NCBI GenBank assembly: GCA_964597945.1
Contig: CAZRAD010000030.1
Coordinates: 1-21,843, forward strand
Direction: 5' to 3'
Length of the DNA: 21,843 nt
DNA from: JAPEKQ01 sp964597945
GTDB lineage: Bacteria; Joyebacterota; Joyebacteria; Joyebacterales; Joyebacteraceae
The stretch's first letter is position 1, and each line of letters begins with the position of its first letter. A program made the translations under genes and the position numbers. The notes beneath the pieces are model-generated. The model did no database searches. It had not been told where the DNA came from and saw nothing but the letters and a program-made list of their open reading frames with translations. Positions 20,902 to 21,843 of this stretch are shown here, one piece after another.

Positions 20902-21590
20902 TAGAGACAGCGGGGCGGGTGGGGACGATGACCCGCACGGTGGAGGGTGCGAAGCTCGCGATCCGAACGGTGCTGGCACGCGAACTCGCAGCCGGCGAGA
21001 GCATCAGTGTCAACGGTGTCTGCCTCACGGTCACGTCGAACAATGGTGAGCGCTTCGAGGCCGACGTCGTCGCCGAGACGCTGCGGACCTCGACGCTCGG
21101 GGCGCTCGCGTCCGGCGATCGCGTCAATCTGGAGCGCGCGCTCCGTCTGGGTGACCGTCTCGGTGGACACATCGTCACCGGACACGTGGACGCGGTCGCC
21201 GTCGTCCTCGAGAGACGCGATCGGGGACGGAGCGTCGAGATGACCTTCGAGATTCCCGCGGCTCTCGCGACGGAGGTCGTGCCCAAGGGATCGGTGGCTC
21301 TGGACGGAACGAGTCTGACCGTGGCAGCCGTGGAGGGACGTCGCGTCACGGTCGCCTTCATCCCGGAGACGCTGGCCGCAACTCGCGCAGGCGAATACCG
21401 GCGTGGAACGAGGGTCAACGTTGAGACAGACGTGCTGGCCAAACACCTGAGGAAGCTCCTCAGCGAACGCGGCGCCGCCAGCCCCGTACGCGGGGCCGCC
21501 CGCCCCGAATCGGGAGAGGCGGACGGGGCCGATGAGTGTGCTGCTCGAAGTGGACTGACGCTCGAGCGGCTTCGTGAACTGGGATTCTGA
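20886..21590 (+). CDS. ribE: Riboflavin synthase alpha chain
   Basis: It dismutates two 6,7-dimethyl-8-ribityllumazine molecules to riboflavin. The two homologous lumazine-binding repeats are visible: MFTGLIE at the start, GESISVNGVCLTV (38-50), GGHIVTGHVD (93-102), then GSVALDGTSLTV (137-148) and NVETDVLAKHL (178-188). The 234-residue length exceeds the usual 195-220 because of a 30-residue Ala/Gly/Glu-rich spacer before the conserved-looking end LTLERLRELGF. The spacer DNA contains a 16-bp palindrome. Start GTG 20886 lies inside ribD, a 16-base overlap that suggests translational coupling. Some nomenclatures call this gene ribC. Confidence 0.96.
   Translation: MFTGLIETAGRVGTMTRTVEGAKLAIRTVLARELAAGESISVNGVCLTVTSNNGERFEADVVAETLRTSTLGALASGDRVNLERALRLGDRLGGHIVTGHVDAVAVVLERRDRGRSVEMTFEIPAALATEVVPKGSVALDGTSLTVAAVEGRRVTVAFIPETLAATRAGEYRRGTRVNVETDVLAKHLRKLLSERGAASPVRGAARPESGEADGADECAARSGLTLERLRELGF
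21481..21496. repeat. 16-bp palindrome, copy 2, within ribE
   Basis: GCCCCGTACGCGGGGC, one base different from 11425-11440. It lies in the variable spacer near the C-terminus of riboflavin synthase (residues around PVRGA), a place that would tolerate insertion. Confidence 0.45.
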
Positions 21591-21606
21591 CACGGAGCGG
21601 GACATC

Positions 21607-21843
21607 ATGACGGGACACAACGTCGAGCGCGCGATCCAGGACATCCGCGATGGTCGGATGGTGATCGTCGTCGACGACGAGACGCGAGAGAACGAGGGCG
21701 ACCTCATCATGGGCGCTGAGAAGATCACTCCGGAGGCTGTCAATTTCATTACGAAGGAGGGGCGAGGGCTGATCTGCGTGTCCATGACCGGCGAGGATCT
21801 TGACGCGCTGGACCTCCATCCCATGGTTGCAGACAACACCTCG
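21607..21843 (+). CDS. ribB: 3,4-dihydroxy-2-butanone 4-phosphate synthase, 5' part (RibB or RibBA)
   Basis: The first 79 codons continue off the window end. The translation shows IQDIRDGRMVIVVDDETRE, then NEGDLIMGAEKITPEAVNF, then the GRGLICV segment, which together are the diagnostic N-terminal part of DHBP synthase: the ENEGD acidic motif and the substrate loop. It converts ribulose 5-phosphate to the four-carbon precursor for lumazine. It starts 16 bases after the ribE stop, with GGAGCGGG upstream. A C-terminal GTP cyclohydrolase II domain (making it RibBA) is likely from the operon style, but cannot be seen. DDETREN has Thr where most relatives have Asp or Asn. Confidence 0.94.
   Translation, partial: MTGHNVERAIQDIRDGRMVIVVDDETRENEGDLIMGAEKITPEAVNFITKEGRGLICVSMTGEDLDALDLHPMVADNTS

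Overview
The window is one stretch of a high-GC bacterial chromosome. It is densely packed with housekeeping genes in recognisable conserved orders and has no phage, transposon or CRISPR signature. The mix suggests an uncultured Gram-negative-type lineage. The supporting features are SpoVG in a non-Firmicute setting, tRNA-Gln next to prs, a lipoprotein PpiC, a SPOR-domain envelope protein, a sigma-54-type promoter, and a secreted beta-sandwich protein ending in a short W-G-x-L-K tail. I would guess one of the FCB-group candidate phyla (Eisenbacteria, Krumholzibacteria or Latescibacteria-like), but this rests on gene style and memory, not on a search.

Left block, + strand, 1-9759: spoVG, tRNA-Gln(UUG), prs (PRPP synthetase), rplY/ctc (bL25), pth, hppA (K+-dependent-type membrane pyrophosphatase), ychF, rpsF, rpsR, rplI, a PpiC/TPR lipoprotein and an ArsB/NhaD-type permease. 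Several junctions are start/stop overlaps. The ribosomal part carries several strong RNA hairpins: two before rpsF, one between rpsF and rpsR, one covering the rplI ribosome binding site, and one after rplI. A 28-bp perfect palindrome at 9843-9870 closes this block and probably acts as a two-way terminator.

Middle block: a - strand gene (9915-11141) encodes an exported protein with two related MAM / immune-inhibitor-A-like modules and a conserved-looking C-terminal tail. Its 486-bp upstream gap, shared with the divergent selA, holds a textbook sigma-54 (-24/-12) element, a roughly 200-nt leader with hairpins, a plausible sigma-70 promoter for selA, and a perfect palindrome 20 bp before the selA start.

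Right block, + strand: selA overlaps a membrane protein with a cytoplasmic P-loop-like domain that has lost its Walker motifs, a transmembrane helix and a C-terminal SPOR domain. smc and ftsY follow, again overlapping. This looks like a selenocysteine / cell division / chromosome segregation / membrane targeting operon. The last block is the riboflavin operon ribD-ribE-ribB(A). It sits behind a near-consensus promoter, a clear FMN riboswitch and an intrinsic terminator, with a candidate antiterminator between them. The ribB(A) gene runs off the window end.

The items I find most worth following are the SPOR protein with the decayed P-loop domain between selA and smc, the sigma-54 promoter with its structured leader in front of the tailed secretory protein, and the dispersed 16-bp palindrome.
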